DNA of 64,000 nucleotides from Collinsella sp. AF02-46-1 (GCF_003465825.1 NZ_QSBV01000010.1:29068-93067), one strand, 5' to 3'; counted from the stretch's first letter, positions 41,271-49,991 are shown. The notes: generated by a model not told the origin, from the sequence alone. A program made the numbers and translations.

Positions 41271-41405
41271 GGTGTCCTTTCGACGGGGTTGGCAGGCTTA
41301 AGATTAGCGCAACAGGGGCGGGGTGGGCTCCGCGCATGCTGACTTAAAGGTCGCATGCTGGGACATCGCCCGACGCCGCCCGATCAACAAGGACGGAGGA
41401 CTCAT

Positions 41406-42158
41406 ATGACGCAGGCAATATCGAATCCCAAGCAGGCCTCCGCCGCGCTGGCGGAGCTTTTTGATACCCACAAGCGCGTGGTCTTCTTTGGCGGCGCGGG
41501 TGTTTCCACGGCGAGCGGCATCCCCGATTTCCGCAGCGTGGACGGCCTGTATCACCAGCAGTTTGCCTATCCGCCCGAGACCATGCTGTCGCATAGCTTT
41601 TACGAGGCGCATCCGGCCGAGTTCTTCGACTTTTACCGCACCAAGATGATCGCGCTTAACGCTAAGCCCAACCGCTGCCACACCAAGCTGGCCGAGCTGG
41701 AGCGCGTCGGCAAGCTTGATGCCGTGGTGACGCAAAACATCGACGGCTTGCATCAGATGGCGGGCTCGCAGCGCGTGTTCGAGCTGCACGGATCGGTCCA
41801 TCGCAACATTTGCCAGTCGTGCGGCGCGGTCTATAGCGCCGAGTGGATTTGCTCGCGCGAGCATGAGGACGCCGCGGGCGTGCCCGTGTGCCCTGCGTGC
41901 GGTGGTTGCATCAAGCCCGATGTGGTGCTCTACGAAGAGCCGCTCGACGAGTATGTGTTGACCGGTGCCGTTGCCGCCATCGCTGCGGCCGATGCCCTCA
42001 TCGTGGGCGGAACATCGCTCGTGGTGTACCCGGCGGCGGGTCTCACACGCTACTTTGCTGGCGATACGCTGGCCATTTGCAATTTGGCGCCTACCGATCA
42101 GGATGCAAATGCCGACCTGCTGATTTCTTGCGACATCGCGGCCGCGTTTGCGTTCTAG
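41406..42158 (+). CDS. NAD-dependent protein deacylase (sirtuin)
   Basis: 250 residues. Sirtuins remove acyl groups from lysines using NAD. Seen: VVFFGGAGVSTASGIPDFRSVDGLY (NAD-binding loop), TQNIDGLHQMAGSQRVFELHGSVHRNICQSCG with the catalytic His in ELHG, and a Zn ribbon of four Cys (CQSCG ... CPACG). The C-terminal NAD motif GGTSLVVYPAAGL is near residue 203. ACGGAGGA precedes the ATG at 41406; the longer frame from 41355 lacks support. A single gene between xthA and folP on the plus strand. Confidence 0.95.
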   Translation: MTQAISNPKQASAALAELFDTHKRVVFFGGAGVSTASGIPDFRSVDGLYHQQFAYPPETMLSHSFYEAHPAEFFDFYRTKMIALNAKPNRCHTKLAELERVGKLDAVVTQNIDGLHQMAGSQRVFELHGSVHRNICQSCGAVYSAEWICSREHEDAAGVPVCPACGGCIKPDVVLYEEPLDEYVLTGAVAAIAAADALIVGGTSLVVYPAAGLTRYFAGDTLAICNLAPTDQDANADLLISCDIAAAFAF

Positions 42159-42253
42159 CCCGTGTGCGCGGATACAATAGAAAGACTAAGTGCAAAGCGA
42201 CCCCGCCGCCAGCTCCCCAAGCTCGGCGGCGTGGGCATTTTAGGAGGATGTTC

Positions 42254-44002
42254 ATGGCGAACGACAGCAAGACATGGCGGTGCGGAAAGTATGAGCTCAG
42301 CTTTGACCGTCCGCGCATCATGGGCGTCCTCAACGTGACGCCCGATTCGTTTAGCGATGGCGGGGAGCACTTCGACCCGGATGCCGCCATCGAGTATGGC
42401 CTGGCGATGCTCGACGCCGGCGCCGACATCATCGACGTAGGCGGCGAGTCCACGCGCCCTGGCTTTACCCCGGTCAACCCCGACGAGGAGGCTCGCCGCG
42501 TGCTGCCCGTGGTGCGCGCGCTGGCCAAAGAGGGCGCCATCGTCTCGATCGACACGCGCCACGTGGCGGTTGCCAAGGCGGCCGTGCGCTGCGGTGCTTC
42601 GATTGTCAACGATGTGACGGGCTTCACCGACCCCAAGATGGTCGAGTTCGTTAAGACGAGCACCTGCGGCGTCATCGTAATGCACGCCGGCGAGGTCGCC
42701 GCGCCCGCTCGTACGCACGCGACGGTGCAGCTCGATACTTCGGCCGCGGCGTTTGTTGCCGAGAAGGCGCGCGAGGCGGCCGCCGAGGCTGCGCGCGAGG
42801 CTGAGAAGCCCGCTCGTCGCCGTCGCGGTAAGTTGCTGGGCGAGCCTAAGCCGGAGACCAAGCTTCCGGGCGGCGTGGTGCAGCCCTCGTTGCCGTTTGG
42901 CGAACCGGAGCCCGCGACCGAGCCTGCAGCCGAGCTGGGGCAGGAGACGCCGGCCGCCGAGCAGGCTGCTGCCGCCGAGACCGTCGCGCCCGCGCCCGAG
43001 GCCGCGCCCGCAGCCACCGAGGCCGCATCGGAGCCCAACGACCACCTGGCGGCCATGATGCGCCGCAGCGCCCGCCGCGAGGAAGCCTACGTGCCCACCT
43101 CGCAGCTCCGCCGCTTCACCCTGCCCGATTCGGCGCCCATCATGCGCCGCGTCATGGGCTTTCTGTCCGACCAGGCCCGCGCGCTCATCCACGCCGGCGT
43201 GTCGCGCGACCGCATCTGCATCGATCCCGGTCCGGGCTTTGGCAAGACGGCCAACGAGGACATCGTCATCCAGCGCGAGACTGCCAAGATGGCGTCACTG
43301 GGCTATCCGCTCATGTGCGCCGTATCGCGCAAGCGCTTTGTGGGCGCCGTCTCGGGCGTGACCGAGGCCGCCGAGCGCGATGCCGCTACGTTTGGCGTGT
43401 GCCTGGGCGCCATCCAGGCCGGTGCCAACATCGTGCGCGTGCACGACGCCGCGGGCTTTGCGCAGTTCCTGAACGGCTACTGGGCGGTTGCCAAGCCGCA
43501 GCCGCGCCGCGCGTTTGTGGCCGTGGGCTCCAACCTGGGGCATCGCTGTGACAACATCCGCGCCGCACGCGACATGATCGCCGAGATTCCACTCACCTGC
43601 GTGTCCAACTCCTCCAAGATCTACGAGAGCGAGCCGGCCTACGAGACGCGCCAGGACGCGTTTGCCAACGCCGTCATCGAGATTAAGACCGAGCTGGCGC
43701 CGTTGGTGCTGCTCGACGAGCTCATGAAGATCGAGGCCGAGCTGGGTCGCGACCGCTCCAAAAAGGCCAAGGCCAACGGTCCGCGCACCATCGACTTGGA
43801 CCTGCTGTGGATGGACGGCGAGACCCACGGCGGCAAAAAGCTGCGCCTGCCGCATCCGCTGATCGGCGAGCGTGACTTTGTGCTGGTGCCGCTCGAGGAC
43901 CTGATGCACGACCCGGCGCGGTTCTTCCGCTATAACGGTGTCGAGGTCAAGGAACCCGAGGATCGCGTGGGCCATATCGTGGGCGAATTGGGGCGTATGT
44001 AG
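42254..44002 (+). CDS. folP-folK: Dihydropteroate synthase-hydroxymethyldihydropterin pyrophosphokinase fusion (FolP-FolK)
   Basis: 582 residues. DHPS (FolP) signatures: IMGVLNVTPDSFSDGGEHF, VGGESTRPGF, ICIDPGPGFGKT and the late SRKRFVG. HPPK (FolK) starts near residue 418 with RRAFVAVGSNLGHR and has GPRTIDLDLLWMDG. The two enzymes act next to each other in folate synthesis. Odd: the DHPS part is split by an Ala/Glu/Pro-rich, low-complexity insertion (about residues 146-285, from VIVMHAGEVA to RRFTLPDSAPIM). AGGAGG lies before the ATG at 42254; a nearer ATG at 42248 is too close. The stop is followed immediately by the next start. Confidence 0.94.
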   Translation: MANDSKTWRCGKYELSFDRPRIMGVLNVTPDSFSDGGEHFDPDAAIEYGLAMLDAGADIIDVGGESTRPGFTPVNPDEEARRVLPVVRALAKEGAIVSIDTRHVAVAKAAVRCGASIVNDVTGFTDPKMVEFVKTSTCGVIVMHAGEVAAPARTHATVQLDTSAAAFVAEKAREAAAEAAREAEKPARRRRGKLLGEPKPETKLPGGVVQPSLPFGEPEPATEPAAELGQETPAAEQAAAAETVAPAPEAAPAATEAASEPNDHLAAMMRRSARREEAYVPTSQLRRFTLPDSAPIMRRVMGFLSDQARALIHAGVSRDRICIDPGPGFGKTANEDIVIQRETAKMASLGYPLMCAVSRKRFVGAVSGVTEAAERDAATFGVCLGAIQAGANIVRVHDAAGFAQFLNGYWAVAKPQPRRAFVAVGSNLGHRCDNIRAARDMIAEIPLTCVSNSSKIYESEPAYETRQDAFANAVIEIKTELAPLVLLDELMKIEAELGRDRSKKAKANGPRTIDLDLLWMDGETHGGKKLRLPHPLIGERDFVLVPLEDLMHDPARFFRYNGVEVKEPEDRVGHIVGELGRM

Positions 44003-44704
44003 ATGATCGAGATGAATGCTGTTGTCGCCGGTACCGAGCTCGACGCGGCGCGTGACGCGGGCCGCGAGGGCGTGTCCGCGGGCTGGTGCGCGTGGAGCGT
44101 GGGCGATGCTTCGCTGACGTTTTCGCTGGTTGTGCGCCCCGATGTGAACATGCATGCCTTCCACGGCCTGCCGTTTGTGGCCGCGATGGGCATGATGGAC
44201 GCGCTCGTGGGCACGGCTTCGACGCCGGGGTTGGGCCTTGCCGGTAAAGTGGGTATCCAGTGGCCGAGCGATATCGTGTGCGGTGCGCCTGCGTTTGAGG
44301 CGTCGCTCGCGCGTGTTGCCGTGAACGGCGGTGCCGGTGCTGCGGGCATGTTTGCCGCGGTGACGGTTGATATTGAGCGTGCGGCGCTGGGTGAGCTTGG
44401 CGTGGATATGGCAGATGAGGCGCTGATCGAGGCATTGGCCGCCGCTGTGCTGACCCGCGTTGACGCCTGGGCGGTTGCCGCCAACACGCCGCAGGGCGCT
44501 GCCGGCCCGCTGGCTCCGGTGCTGGGCGAGTACTTTGACATGGTGCCACTGCTGGGTCGTCAGGTCGCGGCGGTGTCGCCCAACGGCTTGCCGCTCGCAG
44601 TCGGTGTGTTTGCGGGCCTGGACATCTGGGGCCGCGCGACCATCAAGACCGATGCCGGCGAGCAGGAGTTTCCGCCCGAGGCCGTACGGATTCGCGGACT
44701 GTAA
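44003..44704 (+). CDS. Biotin-protein-ligase-like domain protein (divergent)
   Basis: 233 residues. The middle reads TFSLVVRPDVNMHAFHGLPFVAAMGMMDALV ... VGIQWPSDIV, and the C-terminus GRQVAAVSPNGLPLAVGVFAGLDIWGRATI; this matches the order of the BPL/LplA catalytic core and C-terminal domain of biotin-protein ligases. But the family GRGRxGR and the KWPND motif are not intact (QWPSDI here), so catalytic activity is doubtful. The ATG follows the folP-folK stop directly. It could be a degenerate ligase or a different acyl-binding protein. Confidence 0.6.
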   Translation: MIEMNAVVAGTELDAARDAGREGVSAGWCAWSVGDASLTFSLVVRPDVNMHAFHGLPFVAAMGMMDALVGTASTPGLGLAGKVGIQWPSDIVCGAPAFEASLARVAVNGGAGAAGMFAAVTVDIERAALGELGVDMADEALIEALAAAVLTRVDAWAVAANTPQGAAGPLAPVLGEYFDMVPLLGRQVAAVSPNGLPLAVGVFAGLDIWGRATIKTDAGEQEFPPEAVRIRGL

Positions 44705-44802
44705 CGCGAGGCGCCCGCGCTCAAAGATAACGATGACAACGAAGCCCTCTTCGGCCTGTGCCGGGGAGGGTTTCGCCTATCTGGTGAATGGGTTGCCAGC
44801 GC

Positions 44803-44845
44803 CCTATTCCTCAAAATTGAAAATTTTTCAGTTTTGAGGAATAGG
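44803..44845. terminator. Long palindrome at the 3' ends of the BPL-like gene and coaX
   Basis: Arms of 21 bp (44803-44823 and 44825-44845, CCTATTCCTCAAAA plus AT-rich inner part) pair with one G-T mismatch across a 1-nt loop. It lies between convergent genes and contains the last codons of coaX, so it probably ends transcription from both. Confidence 0.82.
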
Positions 44846-45676
44846 CTTGGCGAACGTTTGCGGGGCTGTGACATCGGGCGTGCTCGACTTATGTCCCTGT
44901 TTTACCCCCAGCTTCTGCATGCGGCGGTAGATTTCGCAGATGCCCTTGATGGTGAGTTGGCCGTCTACCACGTCGAAGGCATCGGTCGAATCGGCGACGA
45001 TGCTGGCGAGGCCGCCCGTGGCGATAACGGTGGCGTCCTCGCGGCCCAGCTCGCGCTTCATGCGCGCGACCAGGCCCTCGGCCATGGCGGCAGCGCCCAC
45101 CACGGCGCCGACCTTGATGCACTCTTCGGTGTCGCGACCGATGGCGTGCTCGGGCGCCTCGAGCGGCACGCTGGCGAGCTTGGCGGCACGGGCGGCAAGC
45201 GCGTCCATGGAGATGCGGATGCCCGGCGCAATCGCCCCGCCAATGTAATAACCGTCCTCATCGATGACGTCGATATTGGTCGCGGTGCCAAAGTCCACCA
45301 CGATCGCCGGCGCGCCGTAGAAAGTCTCGGCCGCAACGGCGTTGGCGACGCGGTCGGCGCCCACGGCCTGGGGGCGCGCCGCGCGCAGCTTGGTCACGGC
45401 GGCCGTCTGCGGCCCGATGACGATGGCGTCTGCGGCAATGCGGTCGGCCACGGCGTGCCACTCGCGCGAGAGCTGCGGCACCACGCCCGCAAAGGCGATC
45501 GCGTCAACCGCATCGAGCGAGAGGCCGTACATCTTAAAGAAACCCATCAGGCGCACGTGGATCTCGTCGGCGGTATAGGAGCGATCGGTGGGCATACGCC
45601 ACGACTGCACCAGCTCGTCTCCGTCAAACAGGCCCATGGCCGTCTGCGTATTTCCCATATCGATAGCGAGCAGCAT
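44828..45676 (-). CDS. coaX: Type III pantothenate kinase
   Basis: 282 residues. CoaX phosphorylates pantothenate in the first step of CoA synthesis. Seen: MLLAIDMGNTQTAMGLFDGDEL (phosphate-binding loop 1), VGADRVANAVAAETFYG, IVVDFGTATNIDVIDEDGYYIGGAIAPGI (PHOSPHATE 2 region) and VIATGGLASIVAD. GGGAG precedes the ATG at 45676; the longer frame to 46054 runs through a tRNA gene and is rejected. Its last codons form part of a palindrome. Confidence 0.95.
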   Translation of the reverse strand: MLLAIDMGNTQTAMGLFDGDELVQSWRMPTDRSYTADEIHVRLMGFFKMYGLSLDAVDAIAFAGVVPQLSREWHAVADRIAADAIVIGPQTAAVTKLRAARPQAVGADRVANAVAAETFYGAPAIVVDFGTATNIDVIDEDGYYIGGAIAPGIRISMDALAARAAKLASVPLEAPEHAIGRDTEECIKVGAVVGAAAMAEGLVARMKRELGREDATVIATGGLASIVADSTDAFDVVDGQLTIKGICEIYRRMQKLGVKQGHKSSTPDVTAPQTFAKPIPQN

Positions 45677-45872
45677 GTCTACTCCCGGTGTTGGCATAAA
45701 AGGACGCGCACCATTGTATACGTGCCGTCGACGGCGCTCGGCTGCGATTCGTTTACGGTGATAGGGGCTGAGGGGTTTAAATATGAAGGAATTATGCTCT
45801 ACGAGATTTTCCTTGCCGTTTACCGAACTCCCGCGTAATATTCTTTCTTGCGCACATGAGGCGCCCAGACAT

Positions 45873-45949
45873 TGCGGGGTGGAGCAGTCTGGTAGCTCGC
45901 CGGGCTCATAACCCGGAGGTCGTAGGTTCAAATCCTGCCCCCGCGACCA
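45873..45949 (+). tRNA. Initiator tRNA-fMet (anticodon CAT)
   Basis: A 77-nt cloverleaf with CCA encoded (45947-45949). Anticodon loop CTCATAA with CAT at 45907-45909 and three G-C pairs (GGG/CCC) next to the loop, the hallmark of initiator tRNA; the D stem has an A11-U24 pair. The first pair is T-G rather than the usual C-A mismatch, a small deviation. It sits between coaX and the flavoenzyme gene. Confidence 0.95.
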
Positions 45950-45958
45950 AGAACTTGC

Positions 45959-45988
45959 AGCTCGTCGGCCTACCCGGCGAGCTTTTTT
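45959..45988 (+). terminator. Terminator of the tRNA gene
   Basis: AGCTCGTCGG and CCGGCGAGCT form a 10-bp stem followed by TTTTTT. Confidence 0.9.
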
Positions 45989-46038
45989 GTTATTCCGGGA
46001 CCGTGTTTTCGGTCCAATTCTCGGCCTCTCAAACAAAA

Positions 46039-46254
46039 TCTCGATCTGTAACATCTAGACCCGATTTGAGCGGCTAGGTGTTACAGATTGAGATGTTTCG
46101 GCAGGACGGTCTTCGTTTGTCTAAATCTGTAACACGAGGGACGGTTTTTACTGAGTAACTGTTACAGATCTAGATCTTTCGGCAGGCTAGATTGGTTCGT
46201 CTCAATCTGTAACAGTTGCTCGGCAAAATAGGGCCTAACTGTTACAGATTGAGA
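46039..46254. repeat. Array of 15-bp arms alternating in orientation every 40-41 bp (three 55-bp units)
   Basis: Three 55-bp units (46039-46093, 46120-46174, 46200-46254), each left arm TCTCGATCTGTAACA (or close), 25 unique bases and right arm TGTTACAGATTGAGA (or close). Arm starts fall at 46039, 46079, 46120, 46160, 46200 and 46240. The separating segments share TTTCGGCAGG. The array lies in the 720-bp intergenic region between coaX and the flavoenzyme, after the tRNA. Same family as 28457-28591. Confidence 0.93.
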
Positions 46255-46396
46255 CAAACCGACGGGCCGCCCCGCCCCATCCACCTGCCGTTACCTGCTG
46301 TCTGCCGATTTCCATTGCGCCACTGTGCTCCCATGCCATATCCTCTAGACAACTACGCGGCACCATCGCCGCCGCGCCTACAAGAGAGGAATGTCC

Positions 46397-48427
46397 ATGA
46401 CCGCACCTGCATCCAAGCTGCTCCAGCCCATTACGGTTGGCCCCCTTGAGCTCAAGAACCGCATTATGTTCCCGCCGCTGACCACCGGCTACGAGGAGCG
46501 CGACGGTTCCATCGGCGAGCGCAGCCTGGCTTTTTACGAGCGCCTGGCCCGTGGCGGCGTGAGCTACATCGTCATCGGTGACGTCGCTCCCGTTATGACC
46601 GCAAGCCCCACGCCCAAGTTAGCGACCGACGCCCAGATCCCCACGTTTAAGGCGCTGGCCGACGCCGTTCACAAGCACGGCGCCAAGGTCGCGCTGCAGC
46701 TGTTCCACCCCGAGTACGACGTGCCCGGCGTCGGCCGCATGGTCATGGGTTCCATGGCCGCTGCCAAGGCCGCGCAGGAGGCCAAGGCCGCCGGCGACGA
46801 GGAGGCCTTCGCCGCCAAGATGGCCGAGTCCAACGAGATCCGCAAGCAGGCATATGCCAAGCTGCACCACGACATGCAGCACTTTGTGAACGAGGCGAGC
46901 GTAGAGCAGCTCACCCAGATCAAGGAGGCCATCGCCGCCTCGGCCGCCCGCGCGCAGCAGGCCGGCATCGACGCCATCGAGGTCCACGGCGACCGTCTGG
47001 TGGGTTCGCTGTGCTCGGCCATCCTCAACCAGCGCACCGACGAGTACGGTGGCTCGTTCGAGAACCGCGTCCGCTACGCGCTGGAGGTCGTCGCCGCCAT
47101 TAAGGAAGCCGCGCCGCAGCTGATGGTGGAGTACAAGCTCCCCGTGATCATGGAGAACCCCGACGGCACGCCGCGCGGCAAGGGCGGCCTGCAGCCCGAC
47201 GAGGCCTGCGAGTTTGCCAAGCTGCTCGAGGGCGCGGGCATCGATATGATCCAGGTCGCACAGGCCAACCACACCGGCAACATGGGTGACACCATTCCGC
47301 CCATGGGTGCCATGCCCTACAACTGGACGCTGCCGGTGGCCGAGCGCGTTAAGGCCCTGGTCTCCGTGCCGGTGGCAACCGTCGGTCGCGTGGTCTCGGT
47401 CGAGGCCGGCGAGAAGATTCTGGAAGACGGCGCGGCTGACATCATCGCCTATGGCCGCTCACTCATGTGCGACCCCGACATTGCGCTGAAGGCCGCCACG
47501 GGTGAGCCCATCCGCGAGTGCCTCAACTGCAACAAGGGCTGCGTCGACGCGATTCAAAACCGCAAGTACATTTCGTGCGTGCTTAATGCCGAGAACGGCG
47601 ACGAGGCGACCGTCGCCATCAAGCCGGGCGAGGGCGACAAGAAGATCGCCGTGGTGGGCGGCGGTATTGCCGGCCTGGAGGCCGCGCGCGTGGCGGCCAA
47701 GCGCGGCTACGACGTGACTGTCTACGAGGCGAGCGATCATCTGGGCGGCCAGATTGTGCTGGCGGCCGCGCCTCCGCGCAAGGACGAGATTATGCGCTCG
47801 GTCGAGTACTACGAGAAGATCCTGCCCGGCCTGGGCGTGAAGGCTGAGCTCAACCACGCCGCTACGGCCGAGGAACTCAACGCCGCCGACGCCGCGATTG
47901 TGGCCGTGGGTGCACACGACGTGGTCATCCCCGTTCCGGGTGCCGACTCGGAGAAGGTCGTCTCGAGCTGGGACGTGCTGGCCGGCAAGGTGGAGCTTAC
48001 GGGCCGCGTCGCCGTTATCGGCGGCGGCCTGGTGGGCACCGAGACTGCCGAGTACCTGCTGCAGCACGGCTGCGAGGTGGCGATTGTCGAGATGCTCGAC
48101 AAGATTGCCGCGGGCGAGTCCGAGACCATTCTGCCGCTGATCATGAGCGACTTCGCAGAGCACAACGTGGAGCAGCACGTTAAGACCCGCCTGACCGCCA
48201 TTACCGACGAGGGCGTGGAGGCCATTCGCACCACCGAGGACGGCGCCGAGGAGCCGGTGAAGATCGCCTGCGATTACGTGGTGATGGCCGTAGGCTCCAA
48301 GGCCAACGCGTTTGACCTGGACGGCGTGACGGTGCCCGTGACCTGCGTGGGCGACTGCTCGGGCGAGCGCACCGCCGACATTGCGAGCGCCATTCGCACG
48401 GCATATCACGCGGCCAACGAGCTCTAG
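46397..48427 (+). CDS. Old-yellow-enzyme-type FMN/FAD oxidoreductase (2,4-dienoyl-CoA reductase / enoate reductase family)
   Basis: 676 residues. The N-terminal OYE TIM barrel (GPLELKNRIMFPPLTTGYEERDGSIGERSLAFYERLARGG; DEYGGSFENRVRYALEVV) binds FMN and substrate. Then a [4Fe-4S] cysteine cluster (CLNCNKGCVDAIQNRKYISC, about 375-394) and two NAD/FAD Rossmann motifs (IAVVGGGIAGLEAARVAAKRGYDVTVYE; VAVIGGGLVGTETAEYLLQ). This order is that of FadH/BaiCD-like reductases. GAGAGGAA is 5 bases before the ATG at 46397; the ATG at 46391 is too close. The substrate is unknown: unsaturated fatty acyl-CoAs, steroids or other enoates are all possible for the family. Confidence 0.88.
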   Translation: MTAPASKLLQPITVGPLELKNRIMFPPLTTGYEERDGSIGERSLAFYERLARGGVSYIVIGDVAPVMTASPTPKLATDAQIPTFKALADAVHKHGAKVALQLFHPEYDVPGVGRMVMGSMAAAKAAQEAKAAGDEEAFAAKMAESNEIRKQAYAKLHHDMQHFVNEASVEQLTQIKEAIAASAARAQQAGIDAIEVHGDRLVGSLCSAILNQRTDEYGGSFENRVRYALEVVAAIKEAAPQLMVEYKLPVIMENPDGTPRGKGGLQPDEACEFAKLLEGAGIDMIQVAQANHTGNMGDTIPPMGAMPYNWTLPVAERVKALVSVPVATVGRVVSVEAGEKILEDGAADIIAYGRSLMCDPDIALKAATGEPIRECLNCNKGCVDAIQNRKYISCVLNAENGDEATVAIKPGEGDKKIAVVGGGIAGLEAARVAAKRGYDVTVYEASDHLGGQIVLAAAPPRKDEIMRSVEYYEKILPGLGVKAELNHAATAEELNAADAAIVAVGAHDVVIPVPGADSEKVVSSWDVLAGKVELTGRVAVIGGGLVGTETAEYLLQHGCEVAIVEMLDKIAAGESETILPLIMSDFAEHNVEQHVKTRLTAITDEGVEAIRTTEDGAEEPVKIACDYVVMAVGSKANAFDLDGVTVPVTCVGDCSGERTADIASAIRTAYHAANEL

Positions 48428-48453
48428 GCAAGAAAGCTATCGCGTATTGAGTG

Positions 48454-48490
48454 GGCGGGGGGTGCCGTTATCGGTGCTCCCCGCCTTTTT
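48454..48490 (+). terminator. Terminator of the flavoenzyme gene
   Basis: GGCGGGGGGTGCC pairs with GGTGCTCCCCGCC (three G-T pairs), followed by a T run, about 25 bp after the stop. Confidence 0.82.
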
Positions 48491-48523
48491 GCCAATGAGG
48501 GCGCTCACTGACCAGCTGGTTCA

Positions 48524-48627
48524 GAAAATCCGAATCTTGAGCACCAGAAAATCCGAATACTTAGAACATGAAAATCCGAATTATATGAACACGAAAATCC
48601 GAATCGCAACCACCCGAAAATCCGAAT
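48524..48627. repeat. Five GAAAATCCGAAT direct repeats at exact 23-bp period
   Basis: The 12-bp motif GAAAATCCGAAT occurs at 48524, 48547, 48570, 48593 and 48616, each start exactly 23 bp after the last, with 11-bp spacers of variable sequence. The block lies just upstream (60 bp) of the ATPase/DUF4143 gene. Looks like an iteron- or operator-type protein-binding array. Confidence 0.95.
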
Positions 48628-48686
48628 TTGCTACAGTGGAATAGAAGAATCAGAAAGCAGGACCTGGAAATCTGCGGGGGTGGCTC

Positions 48687-49991
48687 ATGGCAGGCGAGAG
48701 GCTACATCGGGACGGATACATCCCACGTATCGTGGATGCGCAAATCGAGCGCTACCTTCGTGTCTTTGGCGCGGTCGAGATTGCGGGCATCAAGTGGTGC
48801 GGCAAGACGTGGGCCGCGCTTGAGCACGGGGCGTCCGCCTCGTATGTCGACGAGAATCTCGACCTCGCACGTGCCGACCCGGCGATGATGTTGCTGGGAG
48901 ACCGTCCGCATATTATCGATGAGTGGCAGCGCGTTCCCCAAATTTGGGACTACGTTAGACACGAGGTTGACCGCACCCGGGGCACGCGCGGCGCCTATAT
49001 CCTCACGGGTTCCGCCACGCCTGCGTTTGGCTCAAAGGCGGAGGCGCCCGCGCATAGTGGAGCCGGACGCATCGGTCGCGTCCGCATGCACCCCATGACG
49101 CTTGCCGAGACAGGTGAGTCCAACGGCAAGGTGAGCCTGGCGGGCTTGTTTGAGCATCGTTTTGAGCCCTGCCGGTGCAATGGCGATACACCGGGGCTTG
49201 TCGAAGCCGCCTGCCGCGGCGGATGGCCCGAGGCGATCGATATGGTTTCGGCTGACGCCCAGCTCATCGCCCGCGAATATCTCAACACCGCGTTTTCGAG
49301 CAGCTTCCCGGCGGTCGGTCTCGACCCCGATATTGCTCGTCGAGTCTCCGCATCGATCGCGCGCAATCTGGGACAGGCGACCACGTATAAAACGATTCTT
49401 ATGAATATGTTCGGTGCCGAGGAGGAACCCGCAGCGTTTGCCGACGAGACCAAGGTGCGTAGGTACCTGGATGCCCTCAAAGGCATGTTCATTCTCGAGG
49501 AGGTCCCCGGTTGGGTTCCCGCCGCGCGCGACAAACGACGCTTTACCGTCAAGCCCAAGCGCTATCTGGCAGATCCGAGCCTTGCTTGCGCCTTGCTAGG
49601 TATGTCCTTGCAGGCGTTGCTTGCCGACTGGCAGACATTTGGTCTGGTGTTTGAGAATTTGGTCATACGCGACCTTTCGGTCTACGCGCGGTCGCTCGAC
49701 CTGCTGGATAGCACGCCTGTGCGCTATTATCGCGACGATTCGGGCCTTGAGTGCGATGCTATCGTGCAGCTAGCCGACGGACGGTGGGCCGCCTTTGAGA
49801 TTAAGGTGAGTGAAGATAAGGCGAGCGCCGGCGTCGAGAGCCTCAAGCGCGTTCGCAAGAAGGTCTGTGGAAACCCTCGTTCACGCACGCGCGAACCGGA
49901 GTTTATGGCCGTGATTGTGGGGGTGGGTGAGTACGCTCGCGAGGTCGAGGACGGTATCTACGTGATACCCGTGCGCGCGTTGGGGTGTTAA
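48687..49991 (+). CDS. AAA ATPase with DUF4143-like C-terminal domain
   Basis: 434 residues. The P-loop is GIKWCGKTW (about residues 34-42), a variant of the GxxxxGKT motif; HIIDEWQRVPQIWDYVRHEVD fits Walker B, and YILTGSATPA is the sensor region. From about 210 to 400 the sequence (LNTAFSSSFPAVGL ... RRYLDALKGMFILEEVPGW ... VFENLVIRDLSVYA ... YYRDDSGLECDAIVQLADGRWAAFEIKVS) follows the DUF4143 pattern, which ends in a nuclease-like EIK motif. Such ATPases are widespread and their function is unsettled. The GGGGG before the ATG is a weak ribosome-binding site. The five-repeat array just upstream is likely its control region. Confidence 0.9.
   Translation: MAGERLHRDGYIPRIVDAQIERYLRVFGAVEIAGIKWCGKTWAALEHGASASYVDENLDLARADPAMMLLGDRPHIIDEWQRVPQIWDYVRHEVDRTRGTRGAYILTGSATPAFGSKAEAPAHSGAGRIGRVRMHPMTLAETGESNGKVSLAGLFEHRFEPCRCNGDTPGLVEAACRGGWPEAIDMVSADAQLIAREYLNTAFSSSFPAVGLDPDIARRVSASIARNLGQATTYKTILMNMFGAEEEPAAFADETKVRRYLDALKGMFILEEVPGWVPAARDKRRFTVKPKRYLADPSLACALLGMSLQALLADWQTFGLVFENLVIRDLSVYARSLDLLDSTPVRYYRDDSGLECDAIVQLADGRWAAFEIKVSEDKASAGVESLKRVRKKVCGNPRSRTREPEFMAVIVGVGEYAREVEDGIYVIPVRALGC

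Noticed and set aside
44828..46054. Extended coaX frame starting at 46054
   Set aside because: It runs through the initiator tRNA gene; the clear GGGAG and MLLAIDMGNTQ start at 45676 is preferred.
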